Shown here: positions 33,196 to 41,908 of the stretch, piece by piece
Numbering within the stretch: the stretch's first letter is position 1
Layout: each line of letters opens with the position of its first letter
NCBI RefSeq assembly: GCF_024448165.1
Contig: NZ_JAMOLN010000001.1
Location: 95,277 to 159,276 of the forward strand
Direction of reading: 5' to 3'
DNA from: Streptomyces longispororuber
GTDB taxonomy: Bacteria; Actinomycetota; Actinomycetes; Streptomycetales; Streptomycetaceae
Length of the DNA stretch: 64,000 bases
The notes under the pieces: generated by a model
Seen by the model: the letters and a program-made list of their open reading frames with translations, nothing else
Database searches by the model: none
What the model was told of the DNA's origin: nothing
Program-made: the position numbers and the translations under genes

Positions 33196-34062
33196 TCAGC
33201 GCAAATTGCCACCGCATGCATGGCTTGCGCCCAGGAAACCCAGGGCGGTCGTCAGGAACTGATCCGCGCCGTCGAGCCATGGGAAGTGTCCGGTTCCGGG
33301 TTGCACAACGAAATCGGCATTCGGAAACAGTCCAGCAAGCTCGGCACTCGTGGACGGAGGAGCGCCCGGGTCGACCTCACCGGTGAGCACGAGGACGGGT
33401 GCCGAGAAGCAGGCGATCGCCGCACGGGTGGCGTGCGGGGTGAAGGCGCCATCGGCGCCGAAAGCGGCCACGACCTCCATGTTCATCTGCTTCTCCTCGG
33501 CCGCCTGATGAGCCCGGGCCGCTTCGTCCCAGCGGCCGTAGGAGAACGGGGCGATGGCCTGCCAAGTACCGGTGTCGGCCTGGCCCGCTGCGATCGCCTC
33601 CAGGGCCGCGAACGCCTCAGGGAACCACGGCTCACTGCGACGCAGGCGCACGGTCTCGCGCCGCAGGTCCGCGGTGATCGCGATCCCGACGGCTCGAACG
33701 CTCGGCGTGACCAATACGAGCCTGCTGATACGTTCCGGACAGCGGCTCACGTACTGCACGGCCAGGTTGGCACCGCCAGAATGAGCCAGCAGGTCCATCC
33801 GGTCAAGGCCCAGGTGCTCCCTGAGTGCTTCTACGTCGTCGACCATCCGGTCGCAGCGGCAGAGGGCGAGGTCATCCGGCATCGCGGAGGCGCCGGTGCC
33901 ACGAAGGTCCAGCCGGACCACCTGCCGGTGCGCGGGCAGGCAGCCGAGATCGCCCAGGTAGGCCGAGTCCTGCGGTCCCCCCGGCAGGCAGACCAACGGC
34001 GGGCCTTCCCCGGAGACGTGGTAGGCGAGTCTGGCTCCGTCGTACGAGGTGAAGAACTCCAT
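33196..34062 (-). CDS. alpha/beta hydrolase (proline-iminopeptidase-like)
   Basis: 288 residues from ATG 34062. MEFFTSYDGARLAYHVSGEG, PPLVCLPGGPQDSAYLGDLG (the GGPG-like oxyanion loop), RQVVRLDLRGTGASAMPDDL and the nucleophile elbow DLLAHSGGANLAVQYVS are all present, with the late VLTGEVDPGAPPSTSAELAG (acid) and VQPGTGHFPWLDGA (His). It is divergent from an ArsR-type regulator with a TTTAGC/GCTAAA palindrome between them, the usual arrangement of a regulator and its target. Confidence 0.9.
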   Translation of the reverse strand: MEFFTSYDGARLAYHVSGEGPPLVCLPGGPQDSAYLGDLGCLPAHRQVVRLDLRGTGASAMPDDLALCRCDRMVDDVEALREHLGLDRMDLLAHSGGANLAVQYVSRCPERISRLVLVTPSVRAVGIAITADLRRETVRLRRSEPWFPEAFAALEAIAAGQADTGTWQAIAPFSYGRWDEAARAHQAAEEKQMNMEVVAAFGADGAFTPHATRAAIACFSAPVLVLTGEVDPGAPPSTSAELAGLFPNADFVVQPGTGHFPWLDGADQFLTTALGFLGASHACGGNLR

Positions 34063-34102
34063 GTGGCACAGCCTGGGGAGCGGCCAAGCGTGTCCGCTAC
34101 CG

Positions 34103-34118
34103 TTTAGCCCCTGCTAAA
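34103..34118. promoter_or_regulatory. palindromic operator between hydrolase and ArsR-type genes
   Basis: TTTAGCCCCTGCTAAA is a perfect 6-base inverted repeat around a 4-base centre, lying between the divergent starts at 34062 and 34132. It is AT-rich against a GC-rich background. Confidence 0.6.
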
Positions 34119-34131
34119 TGATGGGGGCCGG

Positions 34132-35097
34132 ATGGCAGTCGAGTTCAGGTTCACCGCGGCGTCTGTCGCCAAGGTTCGATTTGCCGTCTCGCCCCTGGGC
34201 GAGACGGTTCTGGCCCTGCGAACCCTGCTCGGCGCGGGCGGGCACACCGTGCACCAACCGTGGCTGCGCAGGACCCGGCCGCTGCTGGCAGGCGAGCCCG
34301 AGTTGCCACTTCTACGGGCTCTCATCTCGGGGCCGATGCCATCATTCCTGTTCCCGGTGCCGCATGAGCGGCTGCCGTCGATCGCGACGGAGCTGGACCT
34401 GCTCCGGGCCACGGACGAAACCTTCTTCCGGCGGGAGTGCAGCGCGGTCCTGGGCGCACCGATCGAGAACGTCCCGGAACCGGATACGGTCCTGCCTCGG
34501 CTTGCGGAGGCGCTTCACCGCTGTCACGAGCGGCTGATCTCTCCGCAATGGGGCCGGATGCGCGCGGTGCTGGAAGCCGACGTCGGCAGGCGGGCGCTCA
34601 CCCTGGTGAACGGCGGTACGCAGGCACTCTTCGCCGAGCTGCACCAAGACATCGCCTGGGACGGTGGCCAATTGGTGGTGCACGGCCGCCGCACCCCGCA
34701 CTCCGTGCACACCGTGGATACCGGCGGTCATGGGCTGGTGCTGCTGCCCAGCATCTTCAACTGGCCGAACATCGGCGTCGACAAGTCCCCGGTCGAAGCG
34801 GCTTCGATTCGCTATCCGGCGGTGGGCGTCGGCCTGCTCTGGGAACCGCCCCCGCCGGCCCTGGCGGGCCTGGCCCCTGTGCTGGGCCGCACGAGGACGG
34901 AGCTCCTCGCCGCCCTGGCCGAGCCTCTGACAACTGCCGCCCTGGCCGGCCACCTGGGCGTCACCCCAAGCGCTGTCTCGCAGCACCTGGGTGCCCTGCG
35001 CGGCGCGGGTCTGGTGTCGACGCACCGCAACGGCCGCATGGCCCTCCATCTGCGCACGGAGCGAGCGAACCACCTGCTGGCGCCCTCAGCGTCGTAG
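34132..35097 (+). CDS. ArsR-family transcriptional regulator with N-terminal DUF5937-type domain
   Basis: 321 residues from ATG 34132. The first 230 residues are the effector-side domain seen in long actinobacterial ArsR proteins (SVAKVRFAVSPLGETVLALR, PQWGRMRAVLEADVGRRALT, HGLVLLPSIFNWPNIGVDKS). The winged helix is at the C-terminus: RTELLAALAEPLTTAALAGH, LGVTPSAVSQHLGALRGAGL and VSTHRNGRMALHLRTERANH. No metal-binding cysteine pair is seen. It probably represses itself and the divergent hydrolase through the TTTAGC/GCTAAA palindrome. Confidence 0.88.
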   Translation: MAVEFRFTAASVAKVRFAVSPLGETVLALRTLLGAGGHTVHQPWLRRTRPLLAGEPELPLLRALISGPMPSFLFPVPHERLPSIATELDLLRATDETFFRRECSAVLGAPIENVPEPDTVLPRLAEALHRCHERLISPQWGRMRAVLEADVGRRALTLVNGGTQALFAELHQDIAWDGGQLVVHGRRTPHSVHTVDTGGHGLVLLPSIFNWPNIGVDKSPVEAASIRYPAVGVGLLWEPPPPALAGLAPVLGRTRTELLAALAEPLTTAALAGHLGVTPSAVSQHLGALRGAGLVSTHRNGRMALHLRTERANHLLAPSAS

Positions 35098-35171
35098 ACG
35101 CCGCCAACCGCCGCCAAGGGGCATGCCCCCTCCGAGTCGGAACATCGATCGCTCCAAAGGCGAAGCACCCG

Positions 35172-35693
35172 TCAGCCGTCGTACCCGTCGCCCCCCGACG
35201 CGGTCTTGGAGAAGCCGTCGTGCCAGGCGGCCTTCGCCCCTGAGTCGCCGATGCGGTAGACGTCCACCACAGCTCCCACGGAGACGACGATCGCCAGCAC
35301 CGCGGCCGCGATGCGCACGAGCGCGGCGGACAGTTGGGTACGGCCGCCCGAGGAGCCGGATCCGGATGCGGCGGCGCGGCGAGCCATCCACCAGATGGCG
35401 ACCGCCAAGAGAAACAGGCACCCGACCCAGGGCAGCAGACCGTCACCGAGCGAGGCATGCCGCCGCACCAACGCGTCGCGGTCTACGTGCCTCTCCAGCC
35501 ACTCACCGGCCTCCGTGGTCAGCGGAACGCTGACGAGCGTGACCAGGGCCAGCAACGGCAGCACGATCCCCATGCGCCGTGCAACTCTCGGCCAGATCGC
35601 GCAGACCGCGAGTGCCAGGGCGGTGAGGGGAACGAGCACAACGACGAAATGCACGAGCAGAATATGCGCGGGCAGTCCGTTGATCAGGCTCAT
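35172..35693 (-). CDS. DUF2231-type membrane protein
   Basis: 173 residues from ATG 35693. It begins MSLINGLPAHILLVHFVVVL, the HxLLVH motif of DUF2231, and has four membrane segments (LTALALAVCAIWP, IVLPLLALVTLVSVPLTT, LLPWVGCLFLLAVAIWWMA, LVRIAAAVLAIVVSVGAVVD). After the second segment it has HVDRDALVRRHASLGDGLLP, with the conserved HxxLGD that often carries histidines for heme or metal binding. The function of DUF2231 is not established. Confidence 0.85.
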   Translation of the reverse strand: MSLINGLPAHILLVHFVVVLVPLTALALAVCAIWPRVARRMGIVLPLLALVTLVSVPLTTEAGEWLERHVDRDALVRRHASLGDGLLPWVGCLFLLAVAIWWMARRAAASGSGSSGGRTQLSAALVRIAAAVLAIVVSVGAVVDVYRIGDSGAKAAWHDGFSKTASGGDGYDG

Positions 35694-36048
35694 CAGAGCT
35701 CCTCCAGCGGGTCGGTCATGCGATGTGCCGTCAGGCGCGCCAGCCTGGCACAGGAAGTTCTGAGCTCCTTCTGAGATCACGCACGACCAGCCCTCGCTCG
35801 TCGCGCGCCATGTGATGGACGCCGTACAACCGACGATGTGCCAGTCAGGCCACTGACTTCCCGTCAGAGCGAGCGCGCTTCACGGGGTCCTCGCCCCCAC
35901 GACGGGCAGGCATGATCCAGACGCGTGTGCGGAGGGCCGACCAGCCCCGTGTCAAGGCCGGCCAGTCCCTGCCCCGGGCCTCGACGCCGGGATGAGATGA
36001 GGAGAGACCGATCCAGCAGTCTCTGCGCCGGTCCTACCGAGGTGTGCC
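35694..36048. other. intergenic region upstream of the P-type ATPase
   Basis: About 350 bases between divergent genes. I see no gene. A GGGGTCCTCGCCCCC run near 35884 resembles the GC-rich boxes found further right but is a weak match. Confidence 0.4.
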
Positions 36049-38382
36049 ATGACCCACTCCGCCCGCACAGCAGCACGACGGCGCCGTTCGAGTCGCGCAG
36101 CCGTGTCACCGCGACTCGAACCAGTTCTTCTGGCCGTCACATCAGCAGCCCTGATCGCCGGTGCCGTCGCCTGGCTCACGGATGCCGTCGCCCTCGCCGA
36201 CCTGTTCTGGGCGATAGGAACCGTCTCCGCCGTCGTCCCCGCAGTGGGATGGGTGCTGGCCGCCCTGCGGCGCGGACAGGCAGGCGTGGATCTGATCGCC
36301 GTGCTCGCGCTCGGCGGCACCGTGGCCGTGGGCGAGTACCTGGCCGGTGCCCTCATCGCGCTCATGCTCGCCACCGGCCGCACCCTGGAAGCCGTGGCCC
36401 AGCGGCGCGCCTCCCACGACCTGCGCGCCTTGCTCGAGCACTCCCCGCGCTCGGCACATCGCCGCACTGATACCGGAGTGGACACGGTGCCGCTGGGCGA
36501 GGTCGCCGTCGGCGACCTGCTCGTCATCCGCCCAGGTGAAGTCGTCGGCGTCGACGGCCTCGTGGAGAGCACGGCCGCCGTGCTCGATGAGTCGGTACTG
36601 ACCGGTGAGACCCTGCCGGTCGAGCGACCCCGTGGCGAAGGCGTGCGCAGCGGTGTGGTCAACGCGGGCGGCGCCTTCGAACTGCGCACCACCGCGGCCG
36701 AACAGGACAGCACCTACGCAGAAATCGTGCGGCTGGCCCGGCAGGCCGGGGCCGAGTCCGCGCCGCTGGTGCGGCTGGCCGACCGGTACGCGGCCTGGTT
36801 CCTTCCCGTGTCCCTCGCGGTGGCGGGGCTGGCTTGGCTGATCAGCGGATCCGTCGTACGCGCGGTCGCCGTCCTGGTCGTCGCCACCCCCTGCCCCCTG
36901 CTGCTGGCCGCCCCCGTCGCCATCGTCTCCGGCCTGTCCCGGGCCTCCCGCCTCGGCGTCATCATTCGCGACGGCGGCGCGTTGGAGAACCTCGGCCGCG
37001 GCCGCACTCTCGTGCTCGACAAAACCGGCACGCTCACCCGCGGGCACCCTCGCGTCCTCGACGTCACCGCCGCCCCCGGCCTGCGGCCCGCGGAAGTGCT
37101 GCGCCTGGCGGCCTCGGTCGACCAGTACTCGCCGCACGTCCTGGCCCGGGCCCTCGTCGACACCGCTCGGGAACGCGGACTGGAGTTGTCCGCCCCGACC
37201 GAAGTCACCGAAGAACCCGGCACAGGGGCCACCGGCACCGTGGACGGACACCGGGTCTCCATCGGCCGCCTCGGCCCCGCAACCGCACATCCCGCCTGGG
37301 CCAGGGCAGTTGACCACCGCGCCCTCCTCGACGGTGCGGCCGTCGCTTGGCTCACCCTCGACGGACAGCCGGCCGGTGCCGTCCTGCTGATCGACCCTCT
37401 ACGCAATGACGCACCCCGCACCCTGCGCCACCTACGGGCGTCCGGTATCGATCGACTGCTGATGCTGACCGGTGACCGCACGGCACCCGCCCGTGAAGTC
37501 GCCTCCGTTCTCGGCCTCGACGTCGTACGCGCCGAACTCTCCCCGGCCGACAAAGTGGCCGCCGTGCGAGCCGAACGTGAACGCGCCGTCACCATCATGG
37601 TCGGTGACGGTGTCAACGACGCCCCCGCCCTCGCCGCGGCGGACGTAGGCGTCGCCATGGGTGCCCACGGCTCCACCGCCTCCTCCGAAGCCGCCGACAT
37701 CGTCCTGACCACCGACCGCGTCGGCCGTCTCGCCGACGCCGTCACCCTCGCCCAGGGCGCCCGTCGGATCGCCGTCCAAAGCGCTCTCGGCGGCATGCTG
37801 ATGTCCTTGGCCGCCATGGCCGCAGCTGCCGTGGGCCTGCTCCCGCCCGCTGTCGGCGCACTCTTGCAGGAGGGTATCGATGTCACCGTCATTCTCTACA
37901 GCCTGCGCGCCCTGCGACTCGGTCAGGCCGCGCGGCCGGCCCTCACCCCCGCCGCCGAGGCTCTCATCCACCGTTTCGCCGGCGAGCACGACGACCTCCA
38001 GGACGTCCTCGACGCGGTACGCGACGCAGCCGACCGCCTCTCCGACGCCCCTGGGCCCAAGGCTCTGGCCGCAGCCGAGGCGACCCATCGCCTGCTCACC
38101 GACCGACTGCTGCCCCACGAGTACGCCGAAGAACACCAGCTCTACCCAGCCCTCGCCCCCACCCTCGGCGGTCCCGAATCCACCGCCACCATGAGCCGAG
38201 CCCATACCGAGATCGAACGTCTCTCCCGCCGCATCGCCACCCACGTGCAACTGGCCCACGCCGAAGGCGGCCTGGCGCCCGAACAACTCGACGATCTGCG
38301 CGCCTGCCTCTACGGCCTCAACACCGTCCTGCGTCTGCACTTCGCCCAGGAAGAGGAGAACTACTTCTCGCTCGCACCGTAG
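36049..38382 (+). CDS. P1B-type metal ATPase with C-terminal hemerythrin domain (P1B-5-like)
   Basis: 777 residues from ATG 36049 (GAGGTG upstream). There is no N-terminal metal-binding domain. After the first helices the actuator loop has LDESVLTGETLPVERPRGEG, the membrane metal site is VATPCPLLLAAPVAIVSGLS (TPCP), the phosphorylation site is VLDKTGTLTRGHP and the hinge is VGDGVNDAPALAAADVGVAM. From about residue 640 a hemerythrin-like domain follows: HRFAGEHDDLQDVLDAV, LLPHEYAEEHQLYPALAPTL, RAHTEIERLSRRIATHVQLA and LRLHFAQEEENYFSLAP, supplying the His and Glu ligands for a di-iron site. The TPCP motif plus hemerythrin is the P1B-5 architecture, linked to Ni/Fe transport. The diiron tail could sense oxygen or iron. 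Confidence 0.93.
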   Translation: MTHSARTAARRRRSSRAAVSPRLEPVLLAVTSAALIAGAVAWLTDAVALADLFWAIGTVSAVVPAVGWVLAALRRGQAGVDLIAVLALGGTVAVGEYLAGALIALMLATGRTLEAVAQRRASHDLRALLEHSPRSAHRRTDTGVDTVPLGEVAVGDLLVIRPGEVVGVDGLVESTAAVLDESVLTGETLPVERPRGEGVRSGVVNAGGAFELRTTAAEQDSTYAEIVRLARQAGAESAPLVRLADRYAAWFLPVSLAVAGLAWLISGSVVRAVAVLVVATPCPLLLAAPVAIVSGLSRASRLGVIIRDGGALENLGRGRTLVLDKTGTLTRGHPRVLDVTAAPGLRPAEVLRLAASVDQYSPHVLARALVDTARERGLELSAPTEVTEEPGTGATGTVDGHRVSIGRLGPATAHPAWARAVDHRALLDGAAVAWLTLDGQPAGAVLLIDPLRNDAPRTLRHLRASGIDRLLMLTGDRTAPAREVASVLGLDVVRAELSPADKVAAVRAERERAVTIMVGDGVNDAPALAAADVGVAMGAHGSTASSEAADIVLTTDRVGRLADAVTLAQGARRIAVQSALGGMLMSLAAMAAAAVGLLPPAVGALLQEGIDVTVILYSLRALRLGQAARPALTPAAEALIHRFAGEHDDLQDVLDAVRDAADRLSDAPGPKALAAAEATHRLLTDRLLPHEYAEEHQLYPALAPTLGGPESTATMSRAHTEIERLSRRIATHVQLAHAEGGLAPEQLDDLRACLYGLNTVLRLHFAQEEENYFSLAP

Positions 38383-38480
38383 AGATGCCCGTCCGCAGAA
38401 CCTTCGCCACGTCAGGGCCGACGAACTGCGGGCGAATACGACACTGGGACGACGGCGGGTCTACGCCGTCCCTCCGTAGC

Positions 38481-38879
38481 ATGAGGAGCGTGACGCTCCG
38501 AGAACCGCATCGGGCCGCTCCGGCTGTTGGGCGGTGGCGTGCAGTGCTGGTGCTTGCGCTGCTGGCCGGGCTCTTGGGCATGCATGCCTTGGCGCCTGTG
38601 GCCATGATGCGCCCACGGGCCATGCAGGAGCACGCGGTTGTGACCGTCGCCGCTCAGGGGGCGTGCCACGGCGGTGAACGGGGCGGAGGGCATGCCCATC
38701 ATGCCGATCCGGTCTGTGCGTCCAGTGCGATCAGCGGCGGATTCCGGCTGCCCCCGCCGGCGCTCTCCGGAAGTGAAACGCCTGCCGCGGACCGCGCAGT
38801 GTGGCGTCAGGTGCCATCAGCACCGCAAGAGGCCCGTGGGCCGCCGGATCTGACTGTTCTCCAGGTGCTGCGGACGTAG
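38481..38879 (+). CDS. small exported histidine-rich protein (DUF6153-like)
   Basis: 132 residues from ATG 38481. A membrane/signal segment is WRAVLVLALLAGLLGMHALA. The exported part contains a Cys/His/Gly cluster (GACHGGERGGGHAHHADPVC) and ends DLTVLQVLRT. Such proteins often sit next to DUF305 proteins and copper or metal ATPases in Streptomyces, as here. A metal-binding periplasmic role is plausible but not shown. It probably shares a transcript with the DUF305 gene 90 bases downstream. Confidence 0.65.
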   Translation: MRSVTLREPHRAAPAVGRWRAVLVLALLAGLLGMHALAPVAMMRPRAMQEHAVVTVAAQGACHGGERGGGHAHHADPVCASSAISGGFRLPPPALSGSETPAADRAVWRQVPSAPQEARGPPDLTVLQVLRT

Positions 38880-38969
38880 GAGAGGCCGCGCCGCCGGTTC
38901 TGCCCGCTGGGCCGGACGCGCTGCGGCAGACGGCTCTGTCCACGACCACCGCACACCAGGAGATCAACC

Positions 38970-39591
38970 ATGACCACCACCCGTACCGTGGCTCGCCGCA
39001 CGGCTCTGACCGTCGCCGCCCTGACGACGGCGCTCACTCTTGCCGCGTGCGGCAGCGACAGCAGCACCTCCTCGCCCAAGGGCACAGCCCCGGCGAACGC
39101 GCGGAACACCACAGGTGCCCTCAACGACCAGGACGTTTCGTTCGCCCAGGGCATGATTCCCCATCACCGGCAGGCACTGCAGATGGCACGCCTGACCGAC
39201 CGTCGCGCCGCCTCCCCCGACGTCAAGGACCTCGCGGCGCGCATCGAAACGGCTCAGGGCGCGCAGATCAGGACGATGTCCGGCTGGCTGAGGGCCTGGG
39301 GGGGACGACGTGCCCTCCTGGTCCATGCCCGGCATGGGCCAGGACAGGTCCCCTGGGGTGCCCGGGATGATCGACCAGGATCACATGAACGGCCTACGTC
39401 GGGCGTCCGGCACGGGCTTCGACACGATGTTCCTGACCATGATGGTCAAACACCACAACGGCGCCGTCCGGATGGCCGTGATCGAGAAGAACGAAGGACG
39501 TTACGGTCCCGCCATGAAGATGGCCCGGACCATCATCGCCACCCAGAACGCCGAGATCACGGAGATGAACACGATGCTGGGCAAGGGCTGA
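38970..39591 (+). pseudogene. DUF305 lipoprotein, frameshifted in a G-run
   Basis: From ATG 38970 (AGGAG upstream): lipoprotein signal ALTTALTLAACGSDSSTSS with lipobox LAAC, then the DUF305 ferritin-like helix pair NDQDVSFAQGMIPHHRQALQ, MARLTDRRAASPDVKDLAAR and TMSGWLRAWGG. After TGG a run of seven G shifts the frame. With six G it would read DDVPSWSMPGMGQDRSPGVP, FDTMFLTMMVKHHNGAVRMA and end IATQNAEITEMNTMLGKG at 39591. The two MxxHHxxA motifs typical of the family are split between frames. Homopolymer length could be a sequencing error or natural variation. Confidence 0.85.
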
Positions 39592-39616
39592 CACCGGAAG
39601 CCCCACCCGTGATCGT

Positions 39617-39644
39617 GGGGTCTCCGCTTACGGGTGGAGACCCC
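39617..39644 (+). terminator. terminator after DUF305 gene
   Basis: GGGGTCTCC, a 10-base loop, GGAGACCCC: a perfect 9-base stem 26 bases past the DUF305 stop, between convergent genes. Confidence 0.75.
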
Positions 39645-39657
39645 GTACGGCCACAGG

Positions 39658-40027
39658 TCAACTCTCGCGCCAGACAAGCTTGAGGAGCCGGTTCTTGGCG
39701 TCCTCAGCGACATCGGGGGCGGTGACCACGTCGTAGCGGGCGGCGACGATCTGGCTCCGGGAGGCGAAGTCGCGACGGCCTCGGGTGAGGGCATGGCCGG
39801 TGCAGCCGAACAGGGCGCCGAAGGCCGGCCCCGGTCAGCGCGGCACGGCCGACGGTCAGGCGGCCGAGAACGGTTTCGACCACGCGCGGATCGCTGCCGA
39901 TGATCGCGGTGCGCTCCACCGGGAAGTGGCTGTCGGACAGGAAGTCGACCGCCCGCTGGGCGCCTTCCTAGGTGGGGTAGGAGCCGACGACCGGCCGGTC
40001 GTCGAGGGTGGGCTGCTGTTCGGTCAC
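39658..40027 (-). pseudogene. general stress protein (17M-like), nonsense and internal deletion
   Basis: From GTG 40027 the frame reads VTEQQPTLDDRPVVGSYPT, then TAG where the family has Tyr (SYPTYEEAQRAVD). The same frame continues EGAQRAVDFLSDSHFPVERT and AIIGSDPRVVETVLGRLTVG, RAALTGAG. The normal long Gly/hydrophobic membrane hairpin is missing, and RRDFASRSQIVAARYDVVTA plus DVAEDAKNRLLKLVWRES end the gene at 39658 in another frame. This is a decayed member of the Streptomyces general stress protein family. Confidence 0.7.
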
Positions 40028-40297
40028 AGAGGCTCTACTTCCAGGACGGGCGCCTGTGCGGCCGCACGCTCGGCCGTGCCACCACGAGTGCCGCACCCGG
40101 CGACGCCCATGTGCTCCGGGGATTCGTGGTGGATGGACTCCCGTGCGGCGGACTGCGAGGGGCCAGAACGTGGGAATGAGGGCGGCCATGCGGCGGGGCA
40201 TCCCGCCGGTCGCAGCGCCGCGGTCCGCGCCGAAGGCCCCCACTGCGGTTCAGGCCCTACGCTGAGCAAACTCCCCCCGACGGCACAGGAAGTCCTG
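40028..40297. other. intergenic stretch, nothing recognised
   Basis: No open frame with a ribosome site and no convincing hairpin. It is downstream of the ACP gene on one side and upstream of the stress-protein relic on the other. Confidence 0.4.
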
Positions 40298-40546
40298 TCA
40301 CACTCCCGCCCGGGCCGCGACGAGGCGAGCACCGTCCGCGAGTGTGGTGAGGTCCTGGTAGTCGTCCTCGTCGAGACGGACCCCCGTCAGCCCGGAGAGG
40401 ACCTCGACGAACTCCAGGAAGTCGAGCGAGTCGACCTCCAGGACGTCGCGGAACTTCTCGTCGGGGCCGACGGAGGCGAAGCCCGCGTCGGGCACGACGC
40501 GGGAGAGCGCCTCCCTGACGAGGCCGAGTGCCTGTTCGTACGTCAT
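40298..40546 (-). CDS. acyl carrier protein
   Basis: 82 residues from ATG 40546, overlapping the E2 stop. MTYEQALGLVREALSRVVPD is followed by the phosphopantetheine site EVDSLDFLEFVEVLSGLTGV, with the DSL serine near residue 40. Length and acidity are typical of a stand-alone ACP. Finding an ACP as the last gene of a 2-oxoacid dehydrogenase operon is unusual and suggests that the acyl group made by E1-E2 is handed to, or primed on, this carrier. No ketosynthase is nearby. Confidence 0.9.
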   Translation of the reverse strand: MTYEQALGLVREALSRVVPDAGFASVGPDEKFRDVLEVDSLDFLEFVEVLSGLTGVRLDEDDYQDLTTLADGARLVAARAGV

Positions 40547-41907
40547 AGCTCCTCCGGGTGCTGCAACAGGCGGTCGACAGTGGTGAGGTAGCGGGCGCCC
40601 ACGGCGCCGTCGGAGGCCCGGTGGTCGGCACTGAGGGTGGCGGTCACCATGGGGTGGACGCCGAGCAGACCGTTCACCGCGCAGGGGCGGTCGGTGACCG
40701 CGCCGAAGCCGACGACTGCCACCTGGGGCGGAAGGATGACACCGAGGACCGTCTCGATGCCCTGGTCTCCCAGGTTGGTGACGGTGAGGGTGGCGTCGGT
40801 CAGTTCGCTCGCGCGCAGGCGGCCGGCGCGGGCGCGGCCCGCGAGGTCCTTCAACGCGGCCATCAGGGCAGGAAGTTGCAGAGTGTCCGCGTCCCGTAGG
40901 ACCGGTGTGAGCAAGCCTCCGCCGCGCAGGGACACGGCGACGCCGAGGTGAACCCCGTCACCGGGTTCGAAGTGGTCGTCGTGCCAGTAGCCGTTGAGGT
41001 CGGGTACTGCCCGGGCGGCGCGGGCTGCGGCCTTGAGGAGCAGCGCGGCAGGCAACACCCTCTCCTTCACCGGGCGTTGACGGTTGGCGGCACGCAGCCA
41101 GGCGAGCGCCGTCGCGAGGTCGAGGGTGGTGGACAGGTAGTAGTGCGGGATCTCGCGCTTCGAGCGGGCCATGAGATGTGCGATGGTTCCGCGCATGGAT
41201 TGGCCGCCGCCGTGCTGTTCCGGTGGGCGAGTCACCGGGGCAGGACGTCCGCCCTTTCCCTTCGTGGCGGCCCCGGCCGCACGCACGTCCGCGGCCCGCA
41301 CGGCCCCCTGTTCACCCGTCCCTTGGAGGGCGGTGAGATCGATGTTCAGTTCCTCGGCAACTTTGCGGGCGTACGGGGTGGCCCGCACGCGTGGGATGCC
41401 TGCCACCGAGGCTCGATCCACGTCGTGGCGGGTGACGCGCCCACCGCGACCGGTGCCCCTGATCCGCGCTATGTCCACGTTCCTGTCGTGGGCCAGGTGC
41501 CGTACGAGAGGGCCCGTCACAGGAGGTCCCGCAGCGACCGGAGCCCTTGCCGGCGGCCTGGCGAGCTGCGGAACGAGGTTCTCGGTGGGAGTTGCGGGCA
41601 CGACAACCGGCACGGCCACCAGCGGCTTCTTGGCGGCCGGTTCACGCCGCGCCTCGGTCGGCGCCCGTGTGTCGGCCGTTTCGATCACGGCGAGCGGCGC
41701 CCCCACGGGCACGCGGGTGCCTGGCTCAACCAGCAGCACACCTACGGTACCGGTCTCGAAGCACTCCACCTCGATGGTCGCCTTGTCCGTCTCGACGACC
41801 GCGACGACGTCGCCCTTGGCCACGCGCACACCGGGCGAGACGAGCCACTCCTGAAGCACGCCCTCGTCCATGTCGGCGCCCAGCGACGGCATGGTGAACT
41901 CGGCCAT
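40543..41907 (-). CDS. 2-oxoacid dehydrogenase E2 (dihydrolipoyl acyltransferase)
   Basis: 454 residues from ATG 41907. Residues 1-78 are the lipoyl domain, with the lipoylated lysine in VVAVVETDKATIEVECFETG. Two peripheral-subunit-binding-like segments follow: LVRHLAHDRNVDIARIRGTG and TPYARKVAEELNIDLTALQG, each ending in a G-x-G-G/A turn. The catalytic domain starts about residue 220 (MRGTIAHLMARSKREIPHYY) and has the active-site HRASDGAVGARYLTTVDRLL. Partner of the E1 pair immediately upstream. Two E3/E1-binding modules in one bacterial E2 is less common than one. Confidence 0.92.
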   Translation of the reverse strand: MAEFTMPSLGADMDEGVLQEWLVSPGVRVAKGDVVAVVETDKATIEVECFETGTVGVLLVEPGTRVPVGAPLAVIETADTRAPTEARREPAAKKPLVAVPVVVPATPTENLVPQLARPPARAPVAAGPPVTGPLVRHLAHDRNVDIARIRGTGRGGRVTRHDVDRASVAGIPRVRATPYARKVAEELNIDLTALQGTGEQGAVRAADVRAAGAATKGKGGRPAPVTRPPEQHGGGQSMRGTIAHLMARSKREIPHYYLSTTLDLATALAWLRAANRQRPVKERVLPAALLLKAAARAARAVPDLNGYWHDDHFEPGDGVHLGVAVSLRGGGLLTPVLRDADTLQLPALMAALKDLAGRARAGRLRASELTDATLTVTNLGDQGIETVLGVILPPQVAVVGFGAVTDRPCAVNGLLGVHPMVTATLSADHRASDGAVGARYLTTVDRLLQHPEEL

Positions 41908-41908
41908 G

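Noticed and set aside
34342..35073. Minus-strand frame opposite the ArsR-type regulator
   Set aside because: Shadow frame with no family motif; the plus frame has a clear winged helix.
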